Below are positions 1 to 8,974 of a stretch of DNA of 64,000 bases, one piece after another. Numbering within the stretch: the first letter of the stretch is position 1; the number at the start of each line of letters is the position of its first letter. The position numbers were made by a program, and so were the translations under genes. Under the pieces are notes generated by a model. That model saw only the letters and a list, made by a program, of their open reading frames with translations. It had not been told where the DNA came from and made no database searches. The stretch is from the NCBI RefSeq assembly GCF_014489615.1, contig NZ_CP060825.1, positions 7,486,001 to 7,550,000 of the forward strand, given 5' to 3'. This DNA comes from Streptomyces genisteinicus (GTDB lineage: Bacteria > Actinomycetota > Actinomycetes > Streptomycetales > Streptomycetaceae).

Positions 1-1
1 C

Positions 2-664
2 GCGCCCGCCAGCCCGTCCGCGTCCCCGGCGCCCAGCGGCCGGGACGCGCCGCTGCCCGGATTCCCGGGACTCCAGCCGCTGTGGCCGTTCGCCACCCTC
101 GCCGAGGCCGGGACCTGGGAGCGCGCCTTCCGCGACGGCGGCGGCCGGCCCTGGCACCGCGACCCGGTGCAGACCGCGCTCTCCTTCACCCAGGGCTACC
201 TCGGCTTCGCCGGGATCGACCGGGTCACCTCCCGGGACATCGGAGCCCGGCAGGCCCGTATCGGCGTCGGCGCGAGCGCGTCCGAGGGCACGGGGACGGC
301 GGCCGTGATCCACCTGGTGCGCTACGGCACCGGTGCCGACGCGCCCTGGGAGGTCGTCGGCACCGACGACGCGGACTTCTCCCTGACCACCCCCTCCTAC
401 GGCTCGTCGGCCGGTTCACCGCTGCGGGCGGGCGGCCGGATCACGGGCGTCGACGAGTCCGTCCGGGTGGACGTCCGCCAGCCCTCGTCCGAACAGGCGC
501 TCGGCTCCACCTGCTGCCTCTCCGCGGGCGGGAAGAACCGGCCCTGGACGTCGTCGGTCACCTTCACCGGCGCCACCGACCCGGTCCTGACCGTGGTCGC
601 CTCGACGGGCGGCCACGTCGCGGAGGTCGAGCGCTTCACGGTGACCGCCGTGCGCACCGGCTGA
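2..664 (+). CDS. Hypothetical protein, 5' end cut by window
   Basis: The reading frame is open from base 2 to the TGA at 662-664, so only the C-terminal part (about 220 residues) is present. It starts in a Pro/Ser/Ala-rich linker (APASPSASPAPSG), as is common after a membrane anchor or signal peptide. A compact domain follows, with the features WERAFRDGGG, LSFTQGYLGF and a vicinal Cys pair in STCCLSAGG. It ends in beta-strand-like sequence. A membrane- or wall-associated extracellular domain is likely, but I do not recognise the family. Third positions are almost all G/C. A repeat and hairpin region follows it. Confidence 0.7.
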   Translation, partial: APASPSASPAPSGRDAPLPGFPGLQPLWPFATLAEAGTWERAFRDGGGRPWHRDPVQTALSFTQGYLGFAGIDRVTSRDIGARQARIGVGASASEGTGTAAVIHLVRYGTGADAPWEVVGTDDADFSLTTPSYGSSAGSPLRAGGRITGVDESVRVDVRQPSSEQALGSTCCLSAGGKNRPWTSSVTFTGATDPVLTVVASTGGHVAEVERFTVTAVRTG

Positions 665-690
665 GGCCGCGCCCGCGCGGCCGCCGGCCC

Positions 691-889
691 GGCCTCCGGG
701 CGTTCGTGGCCCGTCGGCGCGGCGTCCCGGCGGCCGGAGGCCACCGCCTCGGAGCGGACGGGGCCCGTAGCCGACGGGCCCCGGAGGCGACGGGGGCCGA
801 ACCGGCCGCGTGCGCACAGGGGCGGTCGGAGCCAGGGGCCGCGCGCGCCGGCCTCCGGGCGTTCGTGGCCCGTCGGCACGGCGTCCCGG
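691..889. repeat. Direct repeat, 40 bp, two copies 159 bp apart
   Basis: Bases 691-730 and 850-889 are the same 40-bp sequence with one mismatch (GGCCTCCGGGCGTTCGTGGC at the start of each). Weaker similarity continues after both copies (GAGCGG-CGGGGCC and GACGGGGCCG blocks), so this looks like a decayed tandem duplication of a unit of about 159 bp. It lies in the non-coding stretch 665-1101. Confidence 0.7.
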
Positions 890-910
890 CGCCGTGAGCA
901 GACCGTGCCT

Positions 911-1014
911 GGGAGCGGTCGGGGCCGGAAGCCGACCGCTCCCGGAGCCGACGGGGCCGTACCTGCCACGTCCTCACGGGGGCGGTCCGGGCCGTGCGCG
1001 CACGGCCCGGACCC
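911..1014. terminator. Two strong hairpins in the 665-1101 intergenic region
   Basis: GGGAGCGGTCGG (911-922) pairs perfectly with CCGACCGCTCCC (932-943) over a 9-nt loop. Further on, 985-1014 is a perfect 30-bp palindrome (arms GGTCCGGGCCGTGCG and complement). Neither has a T-tract, as is usual for actinomycete terminators. They probably end transcription of the gene at 2-664. The rest of 665-1101 shows no gene. Confidence 0.55.
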
Positions 1015-1087
1015 CACCGGCAGACGGCCGCGCCACCGCCCCGCGCAGGCCCCGCGCGCTGATCCACGGCCTGTCACCACAGTGCCC

Positions 1088-1094
1088 TTAGGCT
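1088..1094 (+). promoter_or_regulatory. Candidate -10 for a leaderless MFS transcript
   Basis: TTAGGCT ends 7 bases before the ATG at 1102, and there is no purine-rich ribosome site in between. This spacing puts the transcript start at or next to the start codon. No convincing -35 is visible. Confidence 0.35.
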
Positions 1095-1101
1095 GCGCCG
1101 C

Positions 1102-2322
1102 ATGAGCCGAAGCGCCCCGCGTGCCAGGACCGTCCCCGCCTCCCGCCGACGCCCCGGGTACCTCGCGGCCGCCGCCGTCTTCGCCGCGGGAATGGCGGGC
1201 ACCACGCTCCCCACCCCGCTCTACGGGCTCTACCGCGACGAGCTCGGCTTCTCGGAGCTGACCGTCACGCTCGTCTTCGCCACCTACGCGATCGGTGTCA
1301 TCCTCACCCTCCTGCTGGCCGGCAACCACTCCGACCGGGCGGGCCGCCGCCCCGTCCTGCTCTGTGCACTGGCGTTCGCCGCGGCCAGCGCCGTCTGCTT
1401 CCTCCTCGAGGACGGGCTGCCGCTCCTCTACGCGGGCCGGCTGCTCTCCGGCTTCTCGGCCGGGCTGCTCAGCGGGGCCGGGACCGTCACCGTCCTGGAG
1501 CTCGCGCCCGCCGGACGCCGCTCGCGAGCGGGCTTCGCCGCGACGGCGGCGAACATGGGTGGCCTCGGCTGCGGACCCCTGCTCGCCGGTCTCCTCGCCG
1601 AGTACGCCCCCTGGCCGCTGACCCTGCCCTTCCTCGTGCACCTGGCCCTGCTGGCCGTCGCCGCGGCCGTCGTGCTGGCCCTGCCGGAGCCGGTCGGGGG
1701 AGCGCGTGCCGGGGCCCGGCTCGAGCCCCAGGGCCTCTACGTGCCGCCGCAGGTCAGAGGTGTCTTCGCCCCGGCCGCCCTCGCCGCCTTCGCCGGTTTC
1801 AGCCTGCTCGGGCTGTTCACCGCCGTCGCGCCGAGCTTCCTCGCCGAGACGCTGGGCGAGAAGAACCTCGCCGTCAGCGGAGCCGTCGTCTTCGCCGTCT
1901 TCCTGGCCTCGACCGCCGGGCAGGCGTGCACCGGACGCTTCCGGCCGCGTGCCGCGCTGCCCCTCGGGTGCCTGGTGCTGGTCGCCGGACTCCTGCTGGT
2001 CGGCACCTCGCTGTGGGTGAAGTCGCTGCCCCTGCTGGTCCTCGGCGGCGCGTGCGGCGGCGCCGGGCAGGGTCTCGCGTTCCGCGCGGGACTGACGGCG
2101 GTCGGGGACGCCGCCCCCGCGGCACACCGTGCCGCGACGGTCTCGTCGTTCTTCGTGGTGGCCTACGCGGGCATCTCCCTGCCGGTGATCGGCGTGGGCG
2201 CGCTGACGGTGTGGCTGGGCCTGCGGGACGCCGGTCTCGTCTTCACGGTGTGCGTGACCGTGCTCGCGGCCTTCACCGGCGCCTGGCTCGCCCGGACGCC
2301 GGCCCCGCGCGACGGCGGCTGA
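1102..2322 (+). CDS. MFS transporter
   Basis: This 406-residue integral membrane protein of the major facilitator superfamily shows about 12 hydrophobic segments after a basic N-terminus. The cytoplasmic loop-2 signature (motif A) is clear at about residues 74-85 as GNHSDRAGRRPV. A PETL-like acidic loop follows TM6 (LALPEPVGG). The family exports or imports small solutes by proton coupling, but the substrate cannot be told from sequence. No Shine-Dalgarno precedes the ATG, which sits just after a -10-like TTAGGCT, so translation may be leaderless. It appears to be a single-gene unit. Confidence 0.85.
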   Translation: MSRSAPRARTVPASRRRPGYLAAAAVFAAGMAGTTLPTPLYGLYRDELGFSELTVTLVFATYAIGVILTLLLAGNHSDRAGRRPVLLCALAFAAASAVCFLLEDGLPLLYAGRLLSGFSAGLLSGAGTVTVLELAPAGRRSRAGFAATAANMGGLGCGPLLAGLLAEYAPWPLTLPFLVHLALLAVAAAVVLALPEPVGGARAGARLEPQGLYVPPQVRGVFAPAALAAFAGFSLLGLFTAVAPSFLAETLGEKNLAVSGAVVFAVFLASTAGQACTGRFRPRAALPLGCLVLVAGLLLVGTSLWVKSLPLLVLGGACGGAGQGLAFRAGLTAVGDAAPAAHRAATVSSFFVVAYAGISLPVIGVGALTVWLGLRDAGLVFTVCVTVLAAFTGAWLARTPAPRDGG

Positions 2323-2433
2323 CCGCCTCCGGTGCGCCGGGGAGAGGGGGAGCGGAAGGACGTCCACGGTCCGTTCCCACGCTCTCCGCTAGGGTGATTT
2401 CGTACGAGATGTTCCCTTTGGTGAGGTCGTACC

Positions 2434-4482
2434 TTGGACGCGGACTCGCGGACGGACCGGACGCCGGAGCAGCCCCTGGATGCTGTCGGATACGCCGGTG
2501 TGCTCCGCGAACTCCTCCCCATCGCCCTCTGGCGGGAGGACGCGGACGGGCGGATCGCCGAGTGGTCGCTCGCCGCCCGGGACCTGCTCGGACACCGGTC
2601 CGACGAGGTGCTCGGCAGGTCAGCGTCGGAACTGCTGGTGCCCGAGGGCAACCGTGAGCTCGCGGACCAGCTCACCCTGCGGGTCCACGCGGGGGAGACC
2701 GTGGTGGGCACCCTCTCGGTGCGCCACCGCGAGGGGCACCCCGTCACCATGGAGATGTGGATCGTCCCGGCCGCCGACGCCCGGGGCCGCGCGGGGGCGC
2801 TCCTGATCGCCGTCGAGACCTCGCAGGTCCTGCGGATGCGGGACTCCCTGGCCGCCCTCGAGAGCCTGTTCACCCAGTCGCCCATCGGCCTGGCCACCCT
2901 CGGCACCGACCTGCGCTTCCTCCGGGTCAACGAGGCGCTGGCCCGGATGAACGGCGTCTCCGCCCGGGATCACCTCGGGCGTCGGCTGACCGACGTGGTG
3001 CCGGGGGTGAACGCGGTCGCGCTGGAGGCCACCATGCGCGAGGTCATGGAGAGCGGCAGAGCCGTCGTCGATGTCCGCCGCACCGGACGGACCCCCGCCG
3101 ACCCGGACCGCGACCGCACCTGGTCCTGCTCCTACGCGCCGCTGGTCGACGGCAGCGGCCGCACCCTCGGGGTCATCGCCTCGCTCATCGACGTCACCCA
3201 CGCCCAGCGCGCGGCGGCCGCCGCCGAGCGCGCACGCCGGCGCTTCGCCCTGCTCGCGGAGGCCGGCACCCGCATCGGCACGACCCTGGACCTCACCCGG
3301 ACCGCGGAGGAGGTCGTCGACGTCCTGGTGCCCCGGCTCGCAGACTCGGCCGACGTCCACCTCCTCGAGGAACTGATCGCCCCCGACGAGTCGGCGGCGT
3401 CCACCCGCGGAGTGGTGCGCCGGATGGCCGCGCGGTTCCCCGACCCGTCCGCGCCCACGGCGCGGCTGGTGGCGGGCATGACGTCGCGCATCCCGAGCGG
3501 ATCGTTCTACGAACGCGTCATCGCCGACGGGCGCCCCATGGACCTGGGCCGGGCCGACGTGCCGGCGCTCATCACCGATCCGCGCGCCGACCGGCTGCGG
3601 GAGTATCTGATGACGCTGGGCTCGGCGCGGCTGATCCCGCTGGTGGCGCGCGGCAAGGTGCTCGGCGCGGTGATCGTGACGCGGATCGCCGGCCGGGTGC
3701 CGTTCGGCGGTCAGGACGCGGTGCTGATCGACGAGGTCGTGGCGCGGGCGGCGCTCAACATCGACAACGCCCTGATGTACACCCGCCAGCGCGCCGAGGC
3801 CCGCACCCTCCAGCGCAGTCTGGCCAACAGCGCGCTCCCGTCCGTCGTCGGCCTCGATCTCACCGGGCGCTACCTCCCGGCGGGCGAGCACGACGTCGGG
3901 GGTGACTGGTTCGACGCCATCAGCCTCCCCGGCGGCCGCACCGGACTGGTCATCGGCGACGTCGTCGGCCACGGGGTGCGCGCGGCGGCCGTCATGGGGC
4001 AGCTCCGCACGGCGGTGCGCACGCTCGCCCGCCAGGACGTCGACCCGGCCGGGATGATGCGCTCGCTCGACGCGGTCGTGGCCGACATGGGCGAGGACGA
4101 GATGGCCACCTGCGTGTACGCGGTGCACGACCCGGCGGCCGGCGGATGTCTGGTGGCCCGGGCGGGTCACCCGCCGCCCGTCGTCGCGGCCGGGGGATCG
4201 GTCGCCTTCCTCGACGGCTCGTCCGGCACACCGCTCGGCACCGGCGGACAGGACTTCCGGGCCCAGTACGTCGACCTGCCCCCGGGCAGCGTGCTGGCCC
4301 TCTACACGGACGGCCTCATCGAGACGCGCGGACAGGACCTCGACCACGGCCTGGCGAAGCTCGCGTCCGCCCTGCGCCACCACGACCGGCCGCTGGACGC
4401 CCTCTGCGACGAGGTCCTCGGCGAACTGCTGCCGGGCCCGGCGCAGGACGACGTGGCGATACTGATGGTCCGTCCGCAGTGA
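2434..4482 (+). CDS. PAS/GAF-domain SpoIIE-type PP2C phosphatase
   Basis: This 682-residue cytosolic signalling protein has a PAS-like domain at about residues 20-135, a second PAS at 140-265 (SPIGLATLGTDLRFLRVNEA), a GAF domain at about 285-450 and a C-terminal PP2C phosphatase. The metal-binding aspartates are seen in GGDWFDAI and VIGDVVGHG (about 489-512), with AGHPPP and LYTDGL further on. In Streptomyces such proteins dephosphorylate anti-sigma antagonists. The TTG start is chosen because GGTGAGG lies 7 bases upstream and no ATG fits the domain start. A candidate -10 TAGGGT lies at 2390-2395. Confidence 0.88.
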   Translation: MDADSRTDRTPEQPLDAVGYAGVLRELLPIALWREDADGRIAEWSLAARDLLGHRSDEVLGRSASELLVPEGNRELADQLTLRVHAGETVVGTLSVRHREGHPVTMEMWIVPAADARGRAGALLIAVETSQVLRMRDSLAALESLFTQSPIGLATLGTDLRFLRVNEALARMNGVSARDHLGRRLTDVVPGVNAVALEATMREVMESGRAVVDVRRTGRTPADPDRDRTWSCSYAPLVDGSGRTLGVIASLIDVTHAQRAAAAAERARRRFALLAEAGTRIGTTLDLTRTAEEVVDVLVPRLADSADVHLLEELIAPDESAASTRGVVRRMAARFPDPSAPTARLVAGMTSRIPSGSFYERVIADGRPMDLGRADVPALITDPRADRLREYLMTLGSARLIPLVARGKVLGAVIVTRIAGRVPFGGQDAVLIDEVVARAALNIDNALMYTRQRAEARTLQRSLANSALPSVVGLDLTGRYLPAGEHDVGGDWFDAISLPGGRTGLVIGDVVGHGVRAAAVMGQLRTAVRTLARQDVDPAGMMRSLDAVVADMGEDEMATCVYAVHDPAAGGCLVARAGHPPPVVAAGGSVAFLDGSSGTPLGTGGQDFRAQYVDLPPGSVLALYTDGLIETRGQDLDHGLAKLASALRHHDRPLDALCDEVLGELLPGPAQDDVAILMVRPQ

Positions 4483-4595
4483 TGCCCCGGGGGCGTCCGC
4501 TGGTCCGTCCGCCGTGATCCCCCGGGGCGTCCGCCTGCGCACCGCCGCGCGGCGGGTTCCGGGCCGGTTCCGCGGCACCGGGCCGCGAGCGCGTC

Positions 4596-5078
4596 TCAGC
4601 CGCCCGGTCGCCGGACCGCGAGGACGGTGGACGGTATCCCCAGGGCGTTCAGCCGGTTCAGGAGTTGTGCTTCCTGCTCCGGCGAGAGGGCCGTCCACAG
4701 CGAGGTCCCCGAGTCACCGGCGCTGAAGACCGGCCGGCCCTGCCGGCTGCCCTCGGCGTGGATCGTGTGGGGAGCGAGATCCACCAGCACCTCGAACTGG
4801 GCATCGTCCCGGACGTCGATGTCGATGCCCATTCCCGGGTCGTCGCGCCGCGACCGCCTGCCGGCCGTGACCGCCTCCCGGGCCAGGGACAGGGCGCTCT
4901 CCAAGGACGGCAGGACCGCCGCGGGCCAGGGGCCGTCGCTGTACGCGTCGAGGTGGGCGGCGTCCATGCCGGGCCGCAGTACGCGCAGCGCCTCGCGGTG
5001 GACGAGCGCGGCGTCCGCGGGGCTCAGCCCGGCGACGAGTACGAGTTCGCGGCCCGGGCCGCCGTCCCTGTCGGTCAC
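4596..5078 (-). CDS. Hypothetical protein, about 160 aa
   Basis: I do not recognise this protein. It is soluble, acidic and has strong G/C third positions. Features are an N-terminal stretch of hydrophobic character (ELVLVAGLSPADAALVHREA), a central GMGIDIDVRDDAQFEVLVDL segment that looks like beta strands, and a C-terminal SPEQEAQLLNRLNALGIPS helix. The GTG at 5078 has GGGAGG 9 bases upstream. An in-frame GTG at 5084 is an alternative, but it is only 3 bases from that site. It converges with the phosphatase gene and follows the regulator gene at 5244-6242 on the same strand. Confidence 0.6.
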   Translation of the reverse strand: MTDRDGGPGRELVLVAGLSPADAALVHREALRVLRPGMDAAHLDAYSDGPWPAAVLPSLESALSLAREAVTAGRRSRRDDPGMGIDIDVRDDAQFEVLVDLAPHTIHAEGSRQGRPVFSAGDSGTSLWTALSPEQEAQLLNRLNALGIPSTVLAVRRPGG

Positions 5079-5243
5079 GGACACGAGCCTCCCACAGAGG
5101 GTCCTCCCGACTCTCCGGAGGGCTGCCGCGCCCACGGGAATCCCGTGCCGGCACCGCCCCTCGTCCGCAGCCCGCACACCGCACACCGCACCCGCGCTGC
5201 CCGGCGCACCACCGCACGGCGCTGCCCTGCCCGGACGGCCCGC

Positions 5244-6242
5244 TCAGCCCGGCGCGCCGTCGAGCAGGGCATCGCCCAGGCGGGTCCGCCGGTGGAGCAC
5301 CCGCATGCCCTGACGCTGCGACAGCAGGAGCCCCGCGTCGCGGAGGACGGAGGTGTGCCGGCTGGCCGTGGAGGGCGCCAGCCGCAGCGCCGCGGCGATG
5401 TCCCCCGTGGTCAGGGGGCGGTCCAGCAGCCGCAGCAGGTCGGCCCGCGAGGAACCGACGAGCTGCGCCAGCGGAGCGGCCGCGGTCCCGCGCCCGCGCT
5501 CCAGCCAGCCGGGCGCGGGGGCGAGCGGATGGACGAGGACGGGCGGCAGCGACTCGTTCACCAGGACGAGCGGGGCGCGCACGCAGAAGAAGGCCGGCAC
5601 CAGGGTCAGTGCCCGGCCGCGCAGCAGCAGCGCCCGGTCCACCGGATACGGGGCGCACAGACGGCCCTGCGCGCAGGCCCAGCCGGGCAGGTCGTCGTAG
5701 CCCGTGAGCATGCCTTCGGCGCCGTGGGCGAGGGCCGCCTCCGCCCGCAGCGCGCGGTCACGGGCCGCCACGGCCCGCATCGCGGGCAGATAGGGCTCGA
5801 CCGCGACGCGGTAGTACGCGCGCAGCGAGGCCCCGAGTCTGCGGAGCGCCTGCGGGCATCCCTCGGCGAGCTGCCGCATCCCGTGCGGCACCCGGCCCCG
5901 GGTGTGCGCGTGAAGGCGCGTCAGTTCGGCGAGCAGACGGTGCCGCGGCGTGGCGAGCAGCAGGTCGAGCCCGGTGTCGAGGTCGGCGTCGCCCCGGCCG
6001 GGCGTCAGGAAGTCGGGGAAGTAGGCGCCGTCCGGGCACAGCCGCATCAGATCGTGCGCGGCGGGCAGCAGCCCGGCCCGCCGGAGCGCCGCGCCCACTT
6101 CGCGCCGCCAGGGCCCGAAGGTGAGCGGGGCCGCCTGGTTCTGGAGCAGGTGGAGGCTGAGCGCGGTCTCCCAGAGCGGGTCGACACTGGCCGCGACGCG
6201 CAGCCGGACGAGCTCCTGGCTGGTGAAGTCCACCCGCAGCAC
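5244..6242 (-). CDS. ArsR-type winged-helix transcriptional regulator (long form)
   Basis: This 332-residue regulator has a long N-terminal domain of unknown role (about 1-240) and a C-terminal winged helix. The helix-turn-helix reads LTTGDIAAALRLAPSTASRH followed by VLRDAGLL and a basic wing, at about residues 260-310. This arrangement matches a group of actinobacterial ArsR-like proteins with an N-terminal DUF5937-type domain. The ATG at 6242 begins a typical MLRVDFTSQELVRLRVAASVDP start. It is transcribed away from the M23 peptidase region. The ligand and targets are unknown. Confidence 0.75.
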   Translation of the reverse strand: MLRVDFTSQELVRLRVAASVDPLWETALSLHLLQNQAAPLTFGPWRREVGAALRRAGLLPAAHDLMRLCPDGAYFPDFLTPGRGDADLDTGLDLLLATPRHRLLAELTRLHAHTRGRVPHGMRQLAEGCPQALRRLGASLRAYYRVAVEPYLPAMRAVAARDRALRAEAALAHGAEGMLTGYDDLPGWACAQGRLCAPYPVDRALLLRGRALTLVPAFFCVRAPLVLVNESLPPVLVHPLAPAPGWLERGRGTAAAPLAQLVGSSRADLLRLLDRPLTTGDIAAALRLAPSTASRHTSVLRDAGLLLSQRQGMRVLHRRTRLGDALLDGAPG

Positions 6243-6356
6243 TGTGCACCCCCGGTCGTCAGGGGCGCCTGACGGCGCCGGTCCCGCGGAAGTCTATGCG
6301 CGTCGCGTCGTGGGGCGCAGCCGTGCCGCGGAACGGGCGGCGGAGGCGGGTGCGGC

Positions 6357-6389
6357 GGGGCCGTTCCGGGCCCGGCCCGGAACGGCCCC
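6357..6389. terminator. Hairpin terminator after the M23 peptidase gene
   Basis: GGGGCCGTTCCGGGC (6357-6371) pairs over 15 bp without a mismatch with 6375-6389 around a 3-nt loop. It lies 42 bp past the stop codon of the minus-strand gene ending at 6431. Confidence 0.7.
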
Positions 6390-6430
6390 GCCCCCGCGCA
6401 CCGCGGCGGACGGGCGCCGCCGGGACCGCG

Positions 6431-7231
6431 TCAGCAGAGCGGCACGCCGGGCAGCTGGGCGCTGGGGTGGTCGATGTAGATGTTGCTGACGAAGCCGTTC
6501 TGGTCGCGCAGCTTGCTCCACCAGTTGTTGCTGTAGCCCTCCGCGTTGACGGTGTCGCCCTGCTTCTGGCAGACCACCCGCACGGCGGTCGGGCCGGCGA
6601 GCGTGGTCACGACGGCCGCGGACAGCCGGGCGTCGGCACGGACGTTGACGCCGCTGCCCCAGGTGGTGAACGGAACTCCGCTGCCACCGCAGCCGTTGTC
6701 GCTCGTCAGGTACGCCTGGTGGTAGCTGCCCGGGTAGGACAGCCCGGCACCGTTGATCACGATGTTCTGGCCCACACCGTTGTAGAGCTGCTCGTAGTGG
6801 ATGTGCGCGCCGGAGGAGTTGCCGGTGCTGCCGGTGGTCCCGATCTGCTGGCCCTGGCCGACCCAGGCGCCGTTCGCCACCGAGTAGGCGGCCAGGTGGA
6901 AGTAGTACGTCTTCCAGCCGCCGCCGTGGTCGACGACGATGTAGTTGCCCGCGCCGCTCGGCTGCGAGTGCCGGGTGGCGGTGCCGGCGGCCGACGCGAG
7001 CACCGGGGTGCCCGCGGTCGATCCGCCGTCCGCGCGGACGAAGTCGAGGGCCCGCCGGACCTCGGCCGAGTGGTGGCTGTAGGTCCACCGCTGCCCGCAG
7101 GGATACGGCGCCTTGAAGGCGGGCGCGGCCGTCACCGCGGCCTCCCCGGCGTACGCGGGGGAGGCCGTCAGGCCCGCCAGCGCCAGCAGCGCGGCGGCGG
7201 CCAGAGCCGGAAGTCGTCTGAGGAATCTCAT
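6431..7231 (-). CDS. Secreted M23 metallopeptidase with C-terminal SH3-like domain
   Basis: This is a 266-residue secreted zinc endopeptidase of the lysostaphin-like M23 family, expected to cut peptidoglycan cross-links. It has a signal peptide at about 1-28 (MRFLRRLP, an alanine-rich core, ASPAYA cleavage). The peptidase domain spans about 40-175, with HSAEVRRALDF near 54-64 and the HIH pair at 143-145. The SH3-like module runs from TWGSGVNVRAD (about 190) to the final LPGVPLC. AGGAG lies 5 bases before the ATG at 7231; the longer open frame upstream is not coding-like. The same C-terminal module ends the next two plus-strand genes. Confidence 0.9.
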   Translation of the reverse strand: MRFLRRLPALAAAALLALAGLTASPAYAGEAAVTAAPAFKAPYPCGQRWTYSHHSAEVRRALDFVRADGGSTAGTPVLASAAGTATRHSQPSGAGNYIVVDHGGGWKTYYFHLAAYSVANGAWVGQGQQIGTTGSTGNSSGAHIHYEQLYNGVGQNIVINGAGLSYPGSYHQAYLTSDNGCGGSGVPFTTWGSGVNVRADARLSAAVVTTLAGPTAVRVVCQKQGDTVNAEGYSNNWWSKLRDQNGFVSNIYIDHPSAQLPGVPLC

Positions 7232-7669
7232 GAGTGCTCCTGGGGGTCTTCCGTACGGATCGGGGCGGACCGTGCGCGGGCCGGCGCGGCGCCGCCCGCC
7301 CCGGCCCGCGGGCCGAAGGAGTCGGAACGCCGGGCTTCGGGGCGTCGCCGCGACGACCGCGCTCCGACGGCGGAGCGGGCGGTTCGCAGGCGGCGCCGGA
7401 GCCGTCGAGGGGAGCCCGCCGGGAAACCGGACGGGAGGGCCTGGGTGGGGGAGTGGGGGAGACGCCCGGACGGCGACGCGCCGGACCGGGGCGCTGCCGG
7501 ACGTCGGGAACGTAACCGGAGGACGATGCCCTGACAAGCGCGCGACGGGCTTCTTCGACCAGGAACGAATCCCTTGCGCCGGACGCCGGTGCTCCTCACG
7601 CTGTCGTCCGCGCACCGGACATCCGACGGCCCGTCAGCCGTCCCCCACGCCCCGAGGAGTCCGTGACCC
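7232..7669. other. Divergent intergenic region, 438 bp
   Basis: This region separates the minus-strand M23 gene from the plus-strand serine hydrolase and must hold both promoters. It is very GC-rich on the M23 side and less so from about 7500. I see no gene and no convincing -35/-10 pair. GGGAACGTAACC at 7505-7516 has an ECF-sigma-like GGAAC motif, which is weak evidence only. Confidence 0.4.
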
Positions 7670-8929
7670 ATGCCCCGGTATCACCGCCCCGGCACGCCGG
7701 CCCTGCCCGGCGCGGCGCCGGCCGCCGCCCTGTCCGTGCTGCTCGCCGCCCTGCTCACGGCCCTGCTCACCGGACCGGCCGCTGCCGAGCCCCGGGCGCC
7801 CGCCGGACCGGCGGCGGCCCGCGCAGTCGAGAGAACGGACGTCCGCACCATGCCCGACATCCCCGCCGGCACGACGGCGGGCGTCGCCGTGTACGACCGG
7901 GTGACCGGCCGGTTCACCGAACTCCACGACGCGGAGCGGCAGTTCCGCTCCGCGTCCCTGGTGAAGCTGCTGCTCGCCCTCGACGTCCTCGGGGAGGACG
8001 GACCCGCCTCGCTGCCCGAGGCGGAACGGGTGCGCCTGACCGCCATGCTGCGCAGCAGCGACGACGCCGCGGCGAGCCACTACTGGTCCGTCCGGGGCGC
8101 CGGGGCCGTCGTCACCCGCACGGCCTCCCGCCTCGGCCTCACCGGAACCGTCCCGCCGCCCGCCTCCCACCCCGGCTACTGGGGCTACACGGCGACCACG
8201 GCGGCCGACACCGTCCGGGTCTACCGCCACATCCTCGAGAGCGCGCCGGCCCCGGTCCGCGTCTTCCTGATGGACGCGCTGCGCACGGCCACCCGCTGCG
8301 GGAACGACGGGTTCGACCAGTACTTCGGCATCCCCTCGGCGTTCGACGGACCCCGTGCCGTCAAGCAGGGCTGGTCCGGCTTCAGTTCGGGCGGCTGCAC
8401 CGCCCCGGCCCGCCCGGCCGACGCCACCACCTCCGCCGCCCCTCGCCCGGCCGTCCCCGCCCCTCGCCCGGCCGCCGCCCCCCTGCCCGGCGGCGCCGCG
8501 GCCCCCCTCGACCTCGTGTCGGAGGCGCTGCACACCACCGGGACCGTCGGAGCCGGCGACCGCACCGTGGTCGCCGTCCTGACCCTCCACCCCGACGGGA
8601 CGCCCTACGGCACCGCGTACGGCCGGATCACGCGCCTCACCGACTCCCTCGACGTGCCCGGCGCCGCACGTCCCGCCGGGACCCGCTTCGCCACCTGGGG
8701 GAGCGGCGTACGGGTACGGGCGGGGGCGAACACCTCGGCCGCCCACCTGACCACCCTCCCGGCGGGCGTCGAGGTCCTGGTGGGCTGCCAGGCCAGGGGC
8801 GGACGCGTCACGGTCCCCCCGTACGACAACGACTGGTGGGCGTACCTGCCGCAGTACGGCGGCTGGATCACCCAGGTGTACATCGCCTCGCCGGACGACA
8901 CCCTGCCCGGCGTCCCGGTCTGTTCCTGA
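7670..8929 (+). CDS. Secreted beta-lactamase-fold serine hydrolase with SH3-like C-terminus
   Basis: This 419-residue exported protein has a basic N-terminus, a hydrophobic core and a signal cleavage region near PAAAEPRAP (about 35-42). The serine hydrolase fold covers about 60-330. SASLVK at about 94-99 gives the S-x-x-K active site, SSDDAAA at 129-135 sits where SDN is usual, and KQG at about 235 sits where KTG is usual. The protein is therefore a D,D-peptidase/beta-lactamase relative. Whether it hydrolyses beta-lactams is unknown. A Pro/Ala-rich insert follows FSSGGC. The C-terminal 80 residues (TWGSGVRVRAG to LPGVPVCS) are the shared SH3-like module. GAGGAG lies upstream of the ATG. Confidence 0.85.
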   Translation: MPRYHRPGTPALPGAAPAAALSVLLAALLTALLTGPAAAEPRAPAGPAAARAVERTDVRTMPDIPAGTTAGVAVYDRVTGRFTELHDAERQFRSASLVKLLLALDVLGEDGPASLPEAERVRLTAMLRSSDDAAASHYWSVRGAGAVVTRTASRLGLTGTVPPPASHPGYWGYTATTAADTVRVYRHILESAPAPVRVFLMDALRTATRCGNDGFDQYFGIPSAFDGPRAVKQGWSGFSSGGCTAPARPADATTSAAPRPAVPAPRPAAAPLPGGAAAPLDLVSEALHTTGTVGAGDRTVVAVLTLHPDGTPYGTAYGRITRLTDSLDVPGAARPAGTRFATWGSGVRVRAGANTSAAHLTTLPAGVEVLVGCQARGGRVTVPPYDNDWWAYLPQYGGWITQVYIASPDDTLPGVPVCS

Positions 8930-8974
8930 ACCTCCTCCCCGCACCCTCCCCCCCACCAATGAAGGAGGCGCCCC

